NCBI GenBank assembly: GCA_022705135.1
Contig: JAKJFA010000005.1
Location: 6,363 to 51,228, forward strand
Source: Pseudomonadota bacterium
Lineage (GTDB): Bacteria; Pseudomonadota; Gammaproteobacteria; Burkholderiales; Rhodocyclaceae
Length of the DNA stretch: 44,866 nt
Reading direction: 5' to 3'
Shown in pieces: positions 8,603 through 15,505 of this stretch. Position numbers and translations under genes: made by a program. Under the pieces are notes generated by a model. The model did no database searches. It saw only the letters and a program-made list of their open reading frames with translations, and had not been told where the DNA came from. Position 1 is the stretch's first letter; every line of letters starts with the position of its first letter.

Positions 8603-9640
8603 ACTTGCCCAAACAGAAATTGACGAGATTATTGACAAGCCGGTACTCCGAAAGATGTTCTGCCCAACGCTGGTTATGCGCTTTCAACTCAGGGAAAATA
8701 GCCAAAAACTCCGGCCAGAGGCGCGCAACCTGCGGAGAAATCCGGTTCCAGGCCTGAAAAAAATCGCCGACGGTCTTGCCGGCTGGTGCGGGCAAGCCTT
8801 CGACGTAGCGCTGCAGGAAGGCATCGAGTTTGAGCAAATGAGTGTCTTGCTGCTGCCAATAGGCTTGCCAGACAAACGGGCGGCCAGCCCACTGGGCGCG
8901 CACAAAGGAATCCTCGCCGCGCACGAAATTGAGGTCGCAACTCCAAAGCAAACGGTCGTAATCGGGCTGCGACAGAAAGGGGATGGGTTCAACCTGCAGA
9001 TTGCCGAATTGCCACGGGCCATCGCAGCCAAAATGGGTTTTTACGGCCTTGAGCGGCTGGCCGGGCGGCACTCGGCAACGAATGGGGCAGTCTCCCTCGG
9101 CCCAGGCTGAAAACAAGGCGCCGATCGGGGTGCTTTCATAGCAAAAGAGACTGATTTCCAGCCGTTCGCTGGCGGGCAGCGCGGCTTGAAACCGCCGGTG
9201 CGTTCGCCAAAACCGGGAAAAAAGAAATGTTTTGTCAGGGGCAGGGCAGAGTGGGGTGAAGCCAGCGTATGACACCCCTCCACCCAGCATTCTGCGCTCA
9301 GGTATTCGAGATTGATCCATACTGGCGGAGCAGGGCGGCGGCACATGGCCTGCAAGTAGTTTGCCGGGAGCGCGCAGGCAAAAGCTTCGATGACCACGTC
9401 CGCAGCCTCGGTTGCGGGAAAATCCACTGGCCAGCGGCAGATTTCAACGCCAAGGGCGTATTGCTGGTTCAGTCGAGCATCGATTAGCGGGCAAAGCGGC
9501 GCCAGGCTGGTCAGATCATCAACCCAAAGACGGACGGCAAGACCGTGTTCCGCAGCCAGCTGGCGTGCCAGGCGCCAGCAGACGCCGATGTCACCGTAGT
9601 TATCAATCACACGGCAGAAGATGTCCCAATGGGGTCGCAT
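8598..9640 (-). pseudogene. earP: EF-P arginine rhamnosyltransferase EarP, apparent frameshift
   Basis: EarP moves rhamnose from dTDP-L-rhamnose to Arg32 of EF-P. The first frame starts MRPHWDIFCRVIDNYGDIG at 9640, with Asp13 and Asp17 at the positions known to be essential in EarP, and runs through KHFFFPGFGERTGG (about residue 149). It then loses all family resemblance. The family sequence resumes in the -1 frame with QAALPASERLEISLFCYES, LLWSCDLNFVRGEDSFVRAQ (the region holding the catalytic Glu) and the C-terminus at 8598. The switch point is the T3 run at 9191-9189; one extra T would restore a single frame of about 347 residues. Either an assembly indel or a true mutation fits. It is divergent from udg with only 25 bp between start codons. 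Confidence 0.88.
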
Positions 9641-9665
9641 GGGGCGGCATGGTACCATTTGCGCC

Positions 9666-10316
9666 ATGTCCGCATTCATTTCACCCACGGATTGCACCGA
9701 CTGTCCCCGTCTGGCCGAGCACCTTGTGGGCATCCGCCGCCGCGAACCTGATTGGCATGCCTTGCCGGTACCTTCCTTCGGCGAGCTCTCAGCACGCTTG
9801 CTGGTGGTTGGGCTGGCGCCTGGCGAAAAAGGCGCCAATCGGACTGGCCGGCCTTTTACCGGGGACGTTGCCGGCGAGTTGCTGTATCCGGCCTTGCATC
9901 GCTTCGGATTCGCCACCCAGCCCAACGCCCTTAGTCCCGACGGCTGGGCCAACCCGGACCTGCACCTGATCGATTGCCGCATCACCAACGCCGTGCGCTG
10001 CCTGCCTCCGGCCAACAAGCCGTCAACCCTGGAAATCCGCCGGTGCAACCACCACCTCAAGGCCGAACTGAACGCCATGCCGGAGCTGAAGGCCATCATC
10101 GTGCTCGGCGCCATCGCCCATCAAGCCGTGCTCTGGGCTTATCACCTCAAGCCCAAGGACTATCTTTTCGGCCACAACACCCGCCACACACTGCCCAACG
10201 GTCTGGCGCTCTTCACCAGTTACCATTGCAGCGGCTACAACTGGCGTACTGGCCGACTGAGCAAGGAAAGCTTCGAAGCCGTTTTCGGCAGGGTCCGAGT
10301 TTATTTGGAGGCCTAG
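9666..10316 (+). CDS. Uracil-DNA glycosylase family 5 (UDGb)
   Basis: A 216-residue 4Fe-4S uracil-DNA glycosylase that excises uracil (and in this family also other deaminated bases) to begin base-excision repair. Motif A reads GLAPGEKGANRTGRPFTGD at residues 49-67, with the Ala-Asn arrangement typical of UDGb. The four cluster cysteines are at about 10, 13, 112 and 127. Motif B reads YHCSGYN at about 186-192, where the usual form is H-P-S, so Pro is replaced by Cys. The ATG at 9666 is preferred over one 45 bp upstream because the Cys-x2-Cys region then lies at the N-terminus as in relatives. It heads a plus-strand run with vanY, uvrC and pgsA. Confidence 0.92.
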   Translation: MSAFISPTDCTDCPRLAEHLVGIRRREPDWHALPVPSFGELSARLLVVGLAPGEKGANRTGRPFTGDVAGELLYPALHRFGFATQPNALSPDGWANPDLHLIDCRITNAVRCLPPANKPSTLEIRRCNHHLKAELNAMPELKAIIVLGAIAHQAVLWAYHLKPKDYLFGHNTRHTLPNGLALFTSYHCSGYNWRTGRLSKESFEAVFGRVRVYLEA

Positions 10317-10320
10317 GGCC

Positions 10321-10830
10321 ATGAGCACGAACGACTGCCTGGGTGACCTGGGGATTGACGCGGCTTTGTTCGCCCTTCGCGGCCTGCCGGCGTTCGACGA
10401 GGCGAACGACTTGATCTGCGCGGCTGTCGACGCCAACGGCCGGCAATACCTGTTACTGCCTGCCGCCGCCGAGGCATGGAGGCGTCTGTTGACGGCAGCC
10501 AGCGAGGACGGAATCGAGATGCACATCGTCTCCGCCTTTCGCAGCGTCGAGCGGCAGACCGCCATCATTCAGCGTAAACTAGCCACTGGGATGCCATTGG
10601 GGGATGTTTTGCAGGAGTTGGCACCGCCCGGCTTTAGCGAACATCACACAGGCCGTGCGGTTGATGTTGGAGTTACCGGCTTAGCACCGGCCACCCGTGA
10701 ATTCGAGAGAACCGAAGCCTTCGCCTGGCTGTGCCGTCGGGCCGCCGAATTCGGATTTCGCCTCTCATACCCGAAGAACAACCCATACGGTTTCGTGTAC
10801 GAACCCTGGCACTGGTGCTGGCATCCATGA
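10321..10830 (+). CDS. VanY-type D-alanyl-D-alanine carboxypeptidase family protein
   Basis: A 169-residue zinc peptidase of the VanY/LAS family. The core motif SEHHTGRAVD is at residues 106-115, fitting SxHxxGxAxD with zinc ligands His108 and Asp115. The second motif EPWHW is at 161-165, with catalytic Glu161 and zinc ligand His164, and SAFRS at 71-75 is also typical. No signal peptide or membrane segment is seen, which is odd for an enzyme that trims peptidoglycan stem peptides in the periplasm. GGAGG at 10307-10311, inside the end of udg, gives a 9-nt spacing to the ATG. Its last 4 bp overlap uvrC (ATGA), so the two are likely coupled. Confidence 0.88.
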   Translation: MSTNDCLGDLGIDAALFALRGLPAFDEANDLICAAVDANGRQYLLLPAAAEAWRRLLTAASEDGIEMHIVSAFRSVERQTAIIQRKLATGMPLGDVLQELAPPGFSEHHTGRAVDVGVTGLAPATREFERTEAFAWLCRRAAEFGFRLSYPKNNPYGFVYEPWHWCWHP

Positions 10831-12641
10831 GCTTCGACGCCAAGGCTTTTCTCGCCACGCTGACCGAACTTCCGGGCGTCTATCGCATGCTGGCGGCCGA
10901 CGGCGCTGTACTGTACGTCGGCAAAGCCAAGAACCTGAAAAAGCGGGTGTCGTCCTATTTCCGCGACCATCTGTCCAGCCCGCGCATTGCCCACATGGTC
11001 AGCCAGATCGCCGCCATCGAAACGACGGTGACGCGCACCGAGGCCGAGGCACTGCTGCTGGAAAACAACCTGATCAAGTCGCTGGCGCCGCGCTACAACA
11101 TCCTGTTTCGTGACGACAAATCCTATCCCTACATTGTTCTGACGCGCGGAAAATTCCCGCGCTTGGGTTTCTTTCGTGGCAACCCGGATCGCAAGGCCGA
11201 TTATTTCGGACCGTTTCCTTCCGGTCTGGCGGTGCGGGACAGCATCCAACTGTTGCAGAAAACGTTTCGCCTGCGCACCTGCGAGGAATCGGTCTTTGCG
11301 CATCGCTCACGGCCCTGTCTGCTTTACCAGATCCGGCGCTGTAGCGGACCTTGTGTTGGCTTGATCAGCAAGGAAGCCTACGCTGATGACGTCCAGTTCG
11401 CCGCGCTTTTTCTGCTGGGCAAACATCAGGAGGCCATCCGGCGGCTGGCAAAAGCCATGGAAGAAGCGTCGGCGCGCCTGGCCTTCGAGCAGGCGGCGAC
11501 CTATCGCGACCAGATTCAGTCCTTGCGCCAGATTCAGGAAAAACAGTTTGTTTCCAGCCACAAGAACGAGGATGTCGATATTGTCGTTGCCGTGCGCGAG
11601 GCCGGGCTGCTCTGTGTCAATCTGGCCATGGTACGCGGCGGGCGGCATCTTGGCGATCACCCCTTGTTCCCGGTTAATGCGGGTGATTCCAGTCTGCCGG
11701 AAGCCATCACCGCTTTTATTGAGCAACATTACAGCGTGCATCCTGCACCGGCCAAGGTGCTGGCCAATCCGTTGCCGGCGGAAGAGGGCGAGGAAAAACT
11801 GGCCAGTTTGCTGGCAGAATTGACAGGCCGTCCCTTGCCCGTGCAAGGGCCGCGCACGGAAACTCAGCGCGCCTGGGTCGAAATGGCCATTCAAAATGCC
11901 CGACTGGCCATCGCCAGCCGCAAGCAGTCTTCGCTTCTACAGGAACAGCGTCTGAGCGCTTTGCAGGAGGTTCTGGAATTGGCCGAACCGGCCCAGCGGA
12001 TTGAATGTTTCGACATCAGCCATACGCAAGGCGAGGCTGCGGTTGCCTCCTGCGTGGTTTATCAGGGCGACGGCATGCGTAAGTCGGATTATCGGCGCTT
12101 CAATATCCGCGACATTCGGCCGGGTGACGACTACGCTGCCATGCGCCAAGCCGTTTCCCGGCGCTACGAGGGGCTAGCTAAAGGGGAGGAGGGCAGAACC
12201 CCCCAAATCGTGCTGATCGACGGCGGCAAAGGGCAGGTGGACGCCGCCTGTGCCGCCTTGGCTGATCTCGGTTTGAGTGATTTGCTGGTGCTTGGGGTCA
12301 GCAAAGGCGAAGAAAGAAAACCCGGACAGGAAACTTTGATTTTTGCCGATGGCCGAGAACCGCTACAATTACCCCCTGAACACCCGGCGCTGCATCTGAT
12401 TCAGGAAATCCGCGACGAAGCACACCGTTTTGCCCTGGCTGGTCATCGTGGCCAACGCGGCAAAGCCCGCAAGTCTTCCAAGCTGGAGAATATCCCCGGA
12501 ATCGGCCCGGCCCGGCGCAAGGCTCTCGTGACGCAATTCGGCGGTCTGCCAGGTGTGCGGGAGGCCAGCGTCGAGCAACTGGCAGCGGTGCCGGGGATTA
12601 GCCAGGAACTTGCCGAACACATTTATGCCGTCTTGCACTGA
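10827..12641 (+). CDS. uvrC: Excinuclease ABC subunit C
   Basis: A 604-residue UvrC, which makes both incisions in nucleotide excision repair. The N-terminal GIY-YIG nuclease starts at LPGVYRMLAADGAVLYVGKAKNLKKR in pieces (about residues 13-38). A UVR motif follows near EQAATYRDQIQSLRQIQEK. The RNase-H-like 3' domain contains IECFDISHTQGE and VLIDGGKGQ, and tandem helix-hairpin-helix motifs end the protein (IPGIGPARRKAL and VPGISQELAEHIY). The ATG at 10827 overlaps the vanY stop; the frame is open upstream but those residues are unlike UvrC. The stop TGA shares its last A with the pgsA ATG. The order uvrC-pgsA-tRNA is conserved with enterobacteria. Confidence 0.97.
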   Translation: MSFDAKAFLATLTELPGVYRMLAADGAVLYVGKAKNLKKRVSSYFRDHLSSPRIAHMVSQIAAIETTVTRTEAEALLLENNLIKSLAPRYNILFRDDKSYPYIVLTRGKFPRLGFFRGNPDRKADYFGPFPSGLAVRDSIQLLQKTFRLRTCEESVFAHRSRPCLLYQIRRCSGPCVGLISKEAYADDVQFAALFLLGKHQEAIRRLAKAMEEASARLAFEQAATYRDQIQSLRQIQEKQFVSSHKNEDVDIVVAVREAGLLCVNLAMVRGGRHLGDHPLFPVNAGDSSLPEAITAFIEQHYSVHPAPAKVLANPLPAEEGEEKLASLLAELTGRPLPVQGPRTETQRAWVEMAIQNARLAIASRKQSSLLQEQRLSALQEVLELAEPAQRIECFDISHTQGEAAVASCVVYQGDGMRKSDYRRFNIRDIRPGDDYAAMRQAVSRRYEGLAKGEEGRTPQIVLIDGGKGQVDAACAALADLGLSDLLVLGVSKGEERKPGQETLIFADGREPLQLPPEHPALHLIQEIRDEAHRFALAGHRGQRGKARKSSKLENIPGIGPARRKALVTQFGGLPGVREASVEQLAAVPGISQELAEHIYAVLH

Positions 12642-13222
12642 TGCCGTTTAATCTGCCCATCTTACTGACCTGGTTGCGCATTCTCGCCATTCCCTTGCTG
12701 GTGGGTGCTTTCTACCTGCCGGCGGCCTGGTTGTCACCGCAGGAGCGAAACATCGCCGCGACGGCGATTTTCATTGCCGCAGCGCTCACCGACTGGGCGG
12801 ACGGCTATCTCGCCCGCAAATTGAACCAGACCTCGGCCTTCGGCGCTTTTCTCGATCCGGTCGCGGATAAGCTCATGGTGGCAACAGCGCTCATCATGCT
12901 GGCCCAACTCGGCCGAGTCGATGCCGTGGCTGCAGCCGTCATCATCGGCCGTGAAATCGCCATTTCCGCTTTGCGCGAATGGATGGCCAAGCTCGGAGCC
13001 TCCAAGAGCGTGGCGGTTTCATTGCTGGGCAAGATCAAAACCATTTCCCAGATGGTGGCGATACCGATGCTCCTGTTTCATGCTCCCTTTTTCGGCATCG
13101 ATATCCAGTTGCTTGGGAACTGGCTGATTTGGGCCGCCGCCGGATTGACCCTCTGGTCCATGGCCTACTATCTGCGCATGGCCTGGCCGGAAATCAGCCG
13201 CAGAAGCGGCAATCCAAGTTGA
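12641..13222 (+). CDS. pgsA: CDP-diacylglycerol-glycerol-3-phosphate 3-phosphatidyltransferase
   Basis: A 193-residue inner-membrane enzyme making phosphatidylglycerol phosphate from CDP-diacylglycerol and glycerol-3-phosphate. The CDP-alcohol phosphotransferase signature DWADGYLARKLN...GAFLDPVADK (about residues 51-78) has every Asp and the Gly and Arg of the D-x2-DG-x2-AR-x8/9-G-x3-D-x3-D pattern. Four or more hydrophobic helices are evident. Its start overlaps the uvrC stop by one base (TGATG), so translation is probably coupled. The TGA overlaps the -35 box of the tRNA promoter that follows. Confidence 0.96.
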   Translation: MPFNLPILLTWLRILAIPLLVGAFYLPAAWLSPQERNIAATAIFIAAALTDWADGYLARKLNQTSAFGAFLDPVADKLMVATALIMLAQLGRVDAVAAAVIIGREIAISALREWMAKLGASKSVAVSLLGKIKTISQMVAIPMLLFHAPFFGIDIQLLGNWLIWAAAGLTLWSMAYYLRMAWPEISRRSGNPS

Positions 13223-13246
13223 CTTTATGGTGCCAGGACCTATAAT
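13219..13246 (+). promoter_or_regulatory. Sigma-70 promoter for the tRNA-Gly/Cys cluster
   Basis: TTGACT at 13219-13224 and a perfect TATAAT at 13241-13246 are 16 bp apart. The -10 ends 14 bp before the mature 5' end of tRNA-Gly. The -35 overlaps the pgsA stop codon. Confidence 0.85.
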
Positions 13247-13260
13247 GCGCACTCGCTTTT

Positions 13261-13336
13261 GCGGGAATAGCTCAGTTGGTAGAGCGCAACCTTGCCAAGG
13301 TTGAGGTCGCGAGTTCGAGACTCGTTTCCCGCTCCA
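13261..13336 (+). tRNA. tRNA-Gly (anticodon GCC), copy 1
   Basis: A 76-nt tRNA with GCGGGAA pairing TTCCCGC in the acceptor stem and an encoded CCA. The anticodon stem CAACC/GGTTG encloses TTGCCAA, anticodon GCC. The sequence is identical over all 76 bases to the copy at 13483-13558. It has a strong promoter upstream and a terminator-like hairpin 11 bp downstream. Confidence 0.97.
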
Positions 13337-13347
13337 TTGCTCATCAA

Positions 13348-13380
13348 GGGAAAGTAGGTTGCCGACACTTTCCCTTTTTT
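13348..13380 (+). terminator. Rho-independent terminator between tRNA-Gly and tRNA-Cys
   Basis: GGGAAAGT at 13348-13355 pairs with ACTTTCCC at 13367-13374 across an 11-nt loop and is followed by six T. It is unusual inside a tRNA cluster: only 21 bp remain before tRNA-Cys, with no evident new promoter. Confidence 0.75.
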
Positions 13381-13401
13381 AGTTGGCGGGCTTGAAAGCG
13401 T

Positions 13402-13475
13402 GGCGCGATAGCAAAGCGGTTATGCACCGGATTGCAAATCCGTGTAGGTCGGTTCGACTCCGGCTCGCGCCTCCA
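13402..13475 (+). tRNA. tRNA-Cys (anticodon GCA)
   Basis: A 74-nt tRNA with GGCGCGA pairing TCGCGCC and an encoded CCA. The anticodon stem CCGGA/TCCGT (last pair weak) encloses the loop TTGCAAA, anticodon GCA. It lies 7 bp before the second tRNA-Gly. Confidence 0.95.
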
Positions 13476-13482
13476 GAGTTTC

Positions 13483-13558
13483 GCGGGAATAGCTCAGTTG
13501 GTAGAGCGCAACCTTGCCAAGGTTGAGGTCGCGAGTTCGAGACTCGTTTCCCGCTCCA
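13483..13558 (+). tRNA. tRNA-Gly (anticodon GCC), copy 2
   Basis: Identical in all 76 bases to the copy at 13261-13336, including the CCA. It lies 7 bp after tRNA-Cys and 7 bp before a strong terminator stem. The identity points to recent duplication or gene conversion. Confidence 0.97.
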
Positions 13559-13565
13559 ATTCAGG

Positions 13566-13600
13566 GGGAATGCGCTGTTGCGCATTCCCTTTTTCTTTTT
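13566..13600 (+). terminator. Strong rho-independent terminator after tRNA-Gly copy 2
   Basis: GGGAATGCGC-TGTT-GCGCATTCCC is a perfect 10-bp stem with a tetraloop, followed by TTTTTCTTTTT. Confidence 0.93.
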
Positions 13601-13610
13601 CCGCCGCGGC

Positions 13611-13616
13611 TATAAT
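13611..13616 (+). promoter_or_regulatory. -10 box for tRNA-Leu
   Basis: A perfect TATAAT ends 9 bp before the mature 5' end of tRNA-Leu. The -35 at 17 bp would be CCTTTT, a poor match that lies in the tail of the preceding terminator. Confidence 0.6.
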
Positions 13617-13625
13617 GTGCGACCG

Positions 13626-13710
13626 GCCCGGGTGGTGAAATTGGTAAACACAAGGGACTTAAAATCCCTCGCTTAACAGCTTACGGGTTCGATTCCCGTC
13701 CCGGGCACCA
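13626..13710 (+). tRNA. tRNA-Leu (anticodon UAA)
   Basis: An 85-nt class II tRNA with GCCCGGG pairing CCCGGGC, then A-CCA. The anticodon stem AGGGA/TCCCT encloses CTTAAAA, anticodon TAA, and there is a long variable arm. It is separated from the Gly/Cys genes by a terminator and its own -10. DUF1178 follows 16 bp later. Confidence 0.96.
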
Positions 13711-13726
13711 TTAACAGGCATCGCGC

Positions 13727-14185
13727 ATGATTATCTTCGACCTCGCTTGCGAACACGAACATCGTTTTGAGGGCTGGTTTCACAGCAGCCAGGATTTCGA
13801 AAAGCAACTGGAGTCCGGCATGCTGTCCTGTCCGCAATGTTCGAGCCCGTCTCTCCGCAAAGTTCCTTCCGTGGTATCGATTGCGTCGTCGCGTACAGAA
13901 CAACGGACCGAGTCATCCGAGGAGGAGAGTCCAAGCCGGGCGATCACGCCTCCAGCGAGCGCCACCCAGATGATCGGGCTTTACCGGCAACTCACGCAGG
14001 CAATCCTGGCGATTAGCGAGGATGTCGGAACGTCCTTTGCCGAGGAGGCAAGACGTATCCATTATCAGGAAAGTCCTGAACGTCCGATTCGTGGCCAGGC
14101 CACCAGCAAGGAATGCGAAGAGCTAGGCGAAGAAGGGATTGCCGTGATGCAGATCCCCATGATCAAGGAAGAAGACCTGAACTGA
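13727..14185 (+). CDS. DUF1178 family protein
   Basis: A 152-residue protein matching the DUF1178 pattern: MIIFDLACEHEHRFEGWF at the N-terminus, then a Cys-x2-Cys pair at residues 35 and 38 (LSCPQC). With Cys8 and a nearby His it could bind a metal such as zinc. The C-terminal half carries the family's helical region, with FAEEARRIHY and a GQATSKECEELGEEGI stretch. No function is established for the family. It lies 16 bp after tRNA-Leu and may be co-transcribed with it. Confidence 0.9.
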   Translation: MIIFDLACEHEHRFEGWFHSSQDFEKQLESGMLSCPQCSSPSLRKVPSVVSIASSRTEQRTESSEEESPSRAITPPASATQMIGLYRQLTQAILAISEDVGTSFAEEARRIHYQESPERPIRGQATSKECEELGEEGIAVMQIPMIKEEDLN

Positions 14186-14329
14186 ACGATTGTTGAAACA
14201 CCGGATTCCATTGAGGTCAGTAATTTTACATAATACACATTATACGAATTATTAAAGAAACCTTCATGCCAGGCAAAACTCGGGGTGTCCGTCGTGACCA
14301 CACCAAGCTTCAGGGACAAAAACCGGCTG

Positions 14330-14357
14330 TTGATTTCTGCTTTCTTTAACGTATAAT
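14330..14357 (+). promoter_or_regulatory. Sigma-70 promoter for tRNA-Arg
   Basis: TTGATT at 14330-14335 and TATAAT at 14352-14357 are 16 bp apart. The -10 ends 17 bp before the mature tRNA, and a GC-rich discriminator follows, as is common for stable RNA promoters. Confidence 0.8.
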
Positions 14358-14374
14358 CCGCGCTTCGTCGCAGC

Positions 14375-14451
14375 GCGCCCGTAGCTCAGTTGGATAGAGT
14401 ACTTGGCTACGAACCAAGGGGTCGTGGGTTCGAATCCTGCCGGGCGCGCCA
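14375..14451 (+). tRNA. tRNA-Arg (anticodon ACG)
   Basis: A 77-nt tRNA with GCGCCCG pairing CGGGCGC, then G-CCA. The anticodon stem CTTGG/CCAAG encloses CTACGAA, anticodon ACG, whose A34 is normally converted to inosine by TadA. Confidence 0.96.
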
Positions 14452-14467
14452 TTTAATTCAAGCAGTC

Positions 14468-14493
14468 AGGCCAATCTTCGGGTTGGCCTTTTT
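14468..14493 (+). terminator. Rho-independent terminator after tRNA-Arg
   Basis: AGGCCAA at 14468-14474 pairs with TTGGCCT at 14483-14489, with a TTCG-containing loop, and is followed by a T tract. Confidence 0.85.
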
Positions 14494-14506
14494 GCTTCTA
14501 CAGCAG

Positions 14507-15334
14507 CTATCCGGCATCCTGATCGGCCCCTTCTTCTGGCGCGGCCGACTGCTTCCTCAGGCATTTTTGCTGTTTGGCCAGTTCCTTTTGCGCTTTCTTC
14601 TCACGCTCCCTGCGGTTGTTCTCTTCGATGATCGCCCTGATTTTCGAGAAGACGCGCTTCATCCAGCGGGCAACGTCGATCAGACGGAGTTTTTCGCGCC
14701 CGGGGCTGACGTGGACCACGATCTCGGAGAAAAAACTCTCATGCAGGAGTTTTTTGACGTGATCCGGCAGTTCGATGTCGGCCGTCATTTTGAGTGACCG
14801 GCTGGCAGCACGCTGGCTTCCGTCCGGATTGACGATCAGGTGGTTTTTGCTGCACACCGGCAAGATAATGCTCGCCGCATGCACTATGTCCCATTGTTCG
14901 GGAAGGTCATAGCGGCACTCCCCGAGGATTTCCCCAACATCTGCCCTGCCCCCTTTGATCCGGTCCAGAATGCGAATAAACACGCTGCCAACGATCGTCT
15001 TGATTTCGACCACGTCGCCCCGTTTGACGGCCGACATGGTCAATTGCGACGTCCGGGTGACTTCGAAGTGGGCAAAGGTCTGTTTGTACTTGACGACTTG
15101 AAGGCGGCGCCTGTTTTCTTCAGCTTTCGCCGTGGACTCCGAACTGGGGCCACGGGCCTCCAGATCATCGTTGTATCCCCGAGGCAGGATCGAATCCATG
15201 TCGATGGTTTCGATGTCCTCCTCGGCGATCGCAGCGCTCGTGGGCGAAAACGCCTTGAGAGCCGTCTCGCCGAATTTCACGGGCATCGCATCGGCCGATC
15301 GCCTTTCCGGAGTTTTGTTTTCCTCTTCTTTCAC
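14507..15334 (-). CDS. Hypothetical protein, family not recognised
   Basis: A 275-residue soluble protein with no signal peptide or membrane segment. Residues 1-75 are charged and probably flexible. The middle (about 85-195) looks folded, with alternating hydrophobic stretches such as VVEIKTIVGSVFIRILDRI and WDIVHAASIILPV. The last 60 residues are rich in Arg, Lys and Glu and probably helical or coiled-coil (RAIIEENNRREREKKAQKEL). I do not recognise it. The start is GTG at 15334 without a clear Shine-Dalgarno; ATG at 15286 is an alternative. It is divergent from the acyl-CoA ligase, and base use resembles its neighbours. The long consistent frame and protein-like composition argue that it is real. 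Confidence 0.7.
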   Translation of the reverse strand: MKEEENKTPERRSADAMPVKFGETALKAFSPTSAAIAEEDIETIDMDSILPRGYNDDLEARGPSSESTAKAEENRRRLQVVKYKQTFAHFEVTRTSQLTMSAVKRGDVVEIKTIVGSVFIRILDRIKGGRADVGEILGECRYDLPEQWDIVHAASIILPVCSKNHLIVNPDGSQRAASRSLKMTADIELPDHVKKLLHESFFSEIVVHVSPGREKLRLIDVARWMKRVFSKIRAIIEENNRREREKKAQKELAKQQKCLRKQSAAPEEGADQDAG

Positions 15335-15505
15335 GATTCTGGTGTCTTTGGGTTCAAGAAAAATCGGGTCAAACCAGAAGAACGCATTCGAAAATTATTT
15401 GCTTCGATCACGCCCCGGATTCTATACGAATGCCCGAGGCATTGTAGAATCTCTCGACCCAAACCACCAGTGGTTCACGGCAACGAAAATACGAGAGGAA
15501 AACAC

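Noticed and set aside
9181..9240. Programmed -1 frameshifting in earP
   Set aside because: No canonical X-XXY-YYZ slippery heptamer stands at the switch point. The nearby T run (TTC TTT TTT) would shift too early and destroy the conserved FFPGFxxxTGG motif, and EarP is not known to need frameshifting.
14840..15505. A 222-codon N-terminal extension of the acyl-CoA ligase
   Set aside because: It is antisense to the 275-residue gene, is unlike acyl-CoA ligases, and a good ribosome-binding site precedes the internal ATG at 15506.
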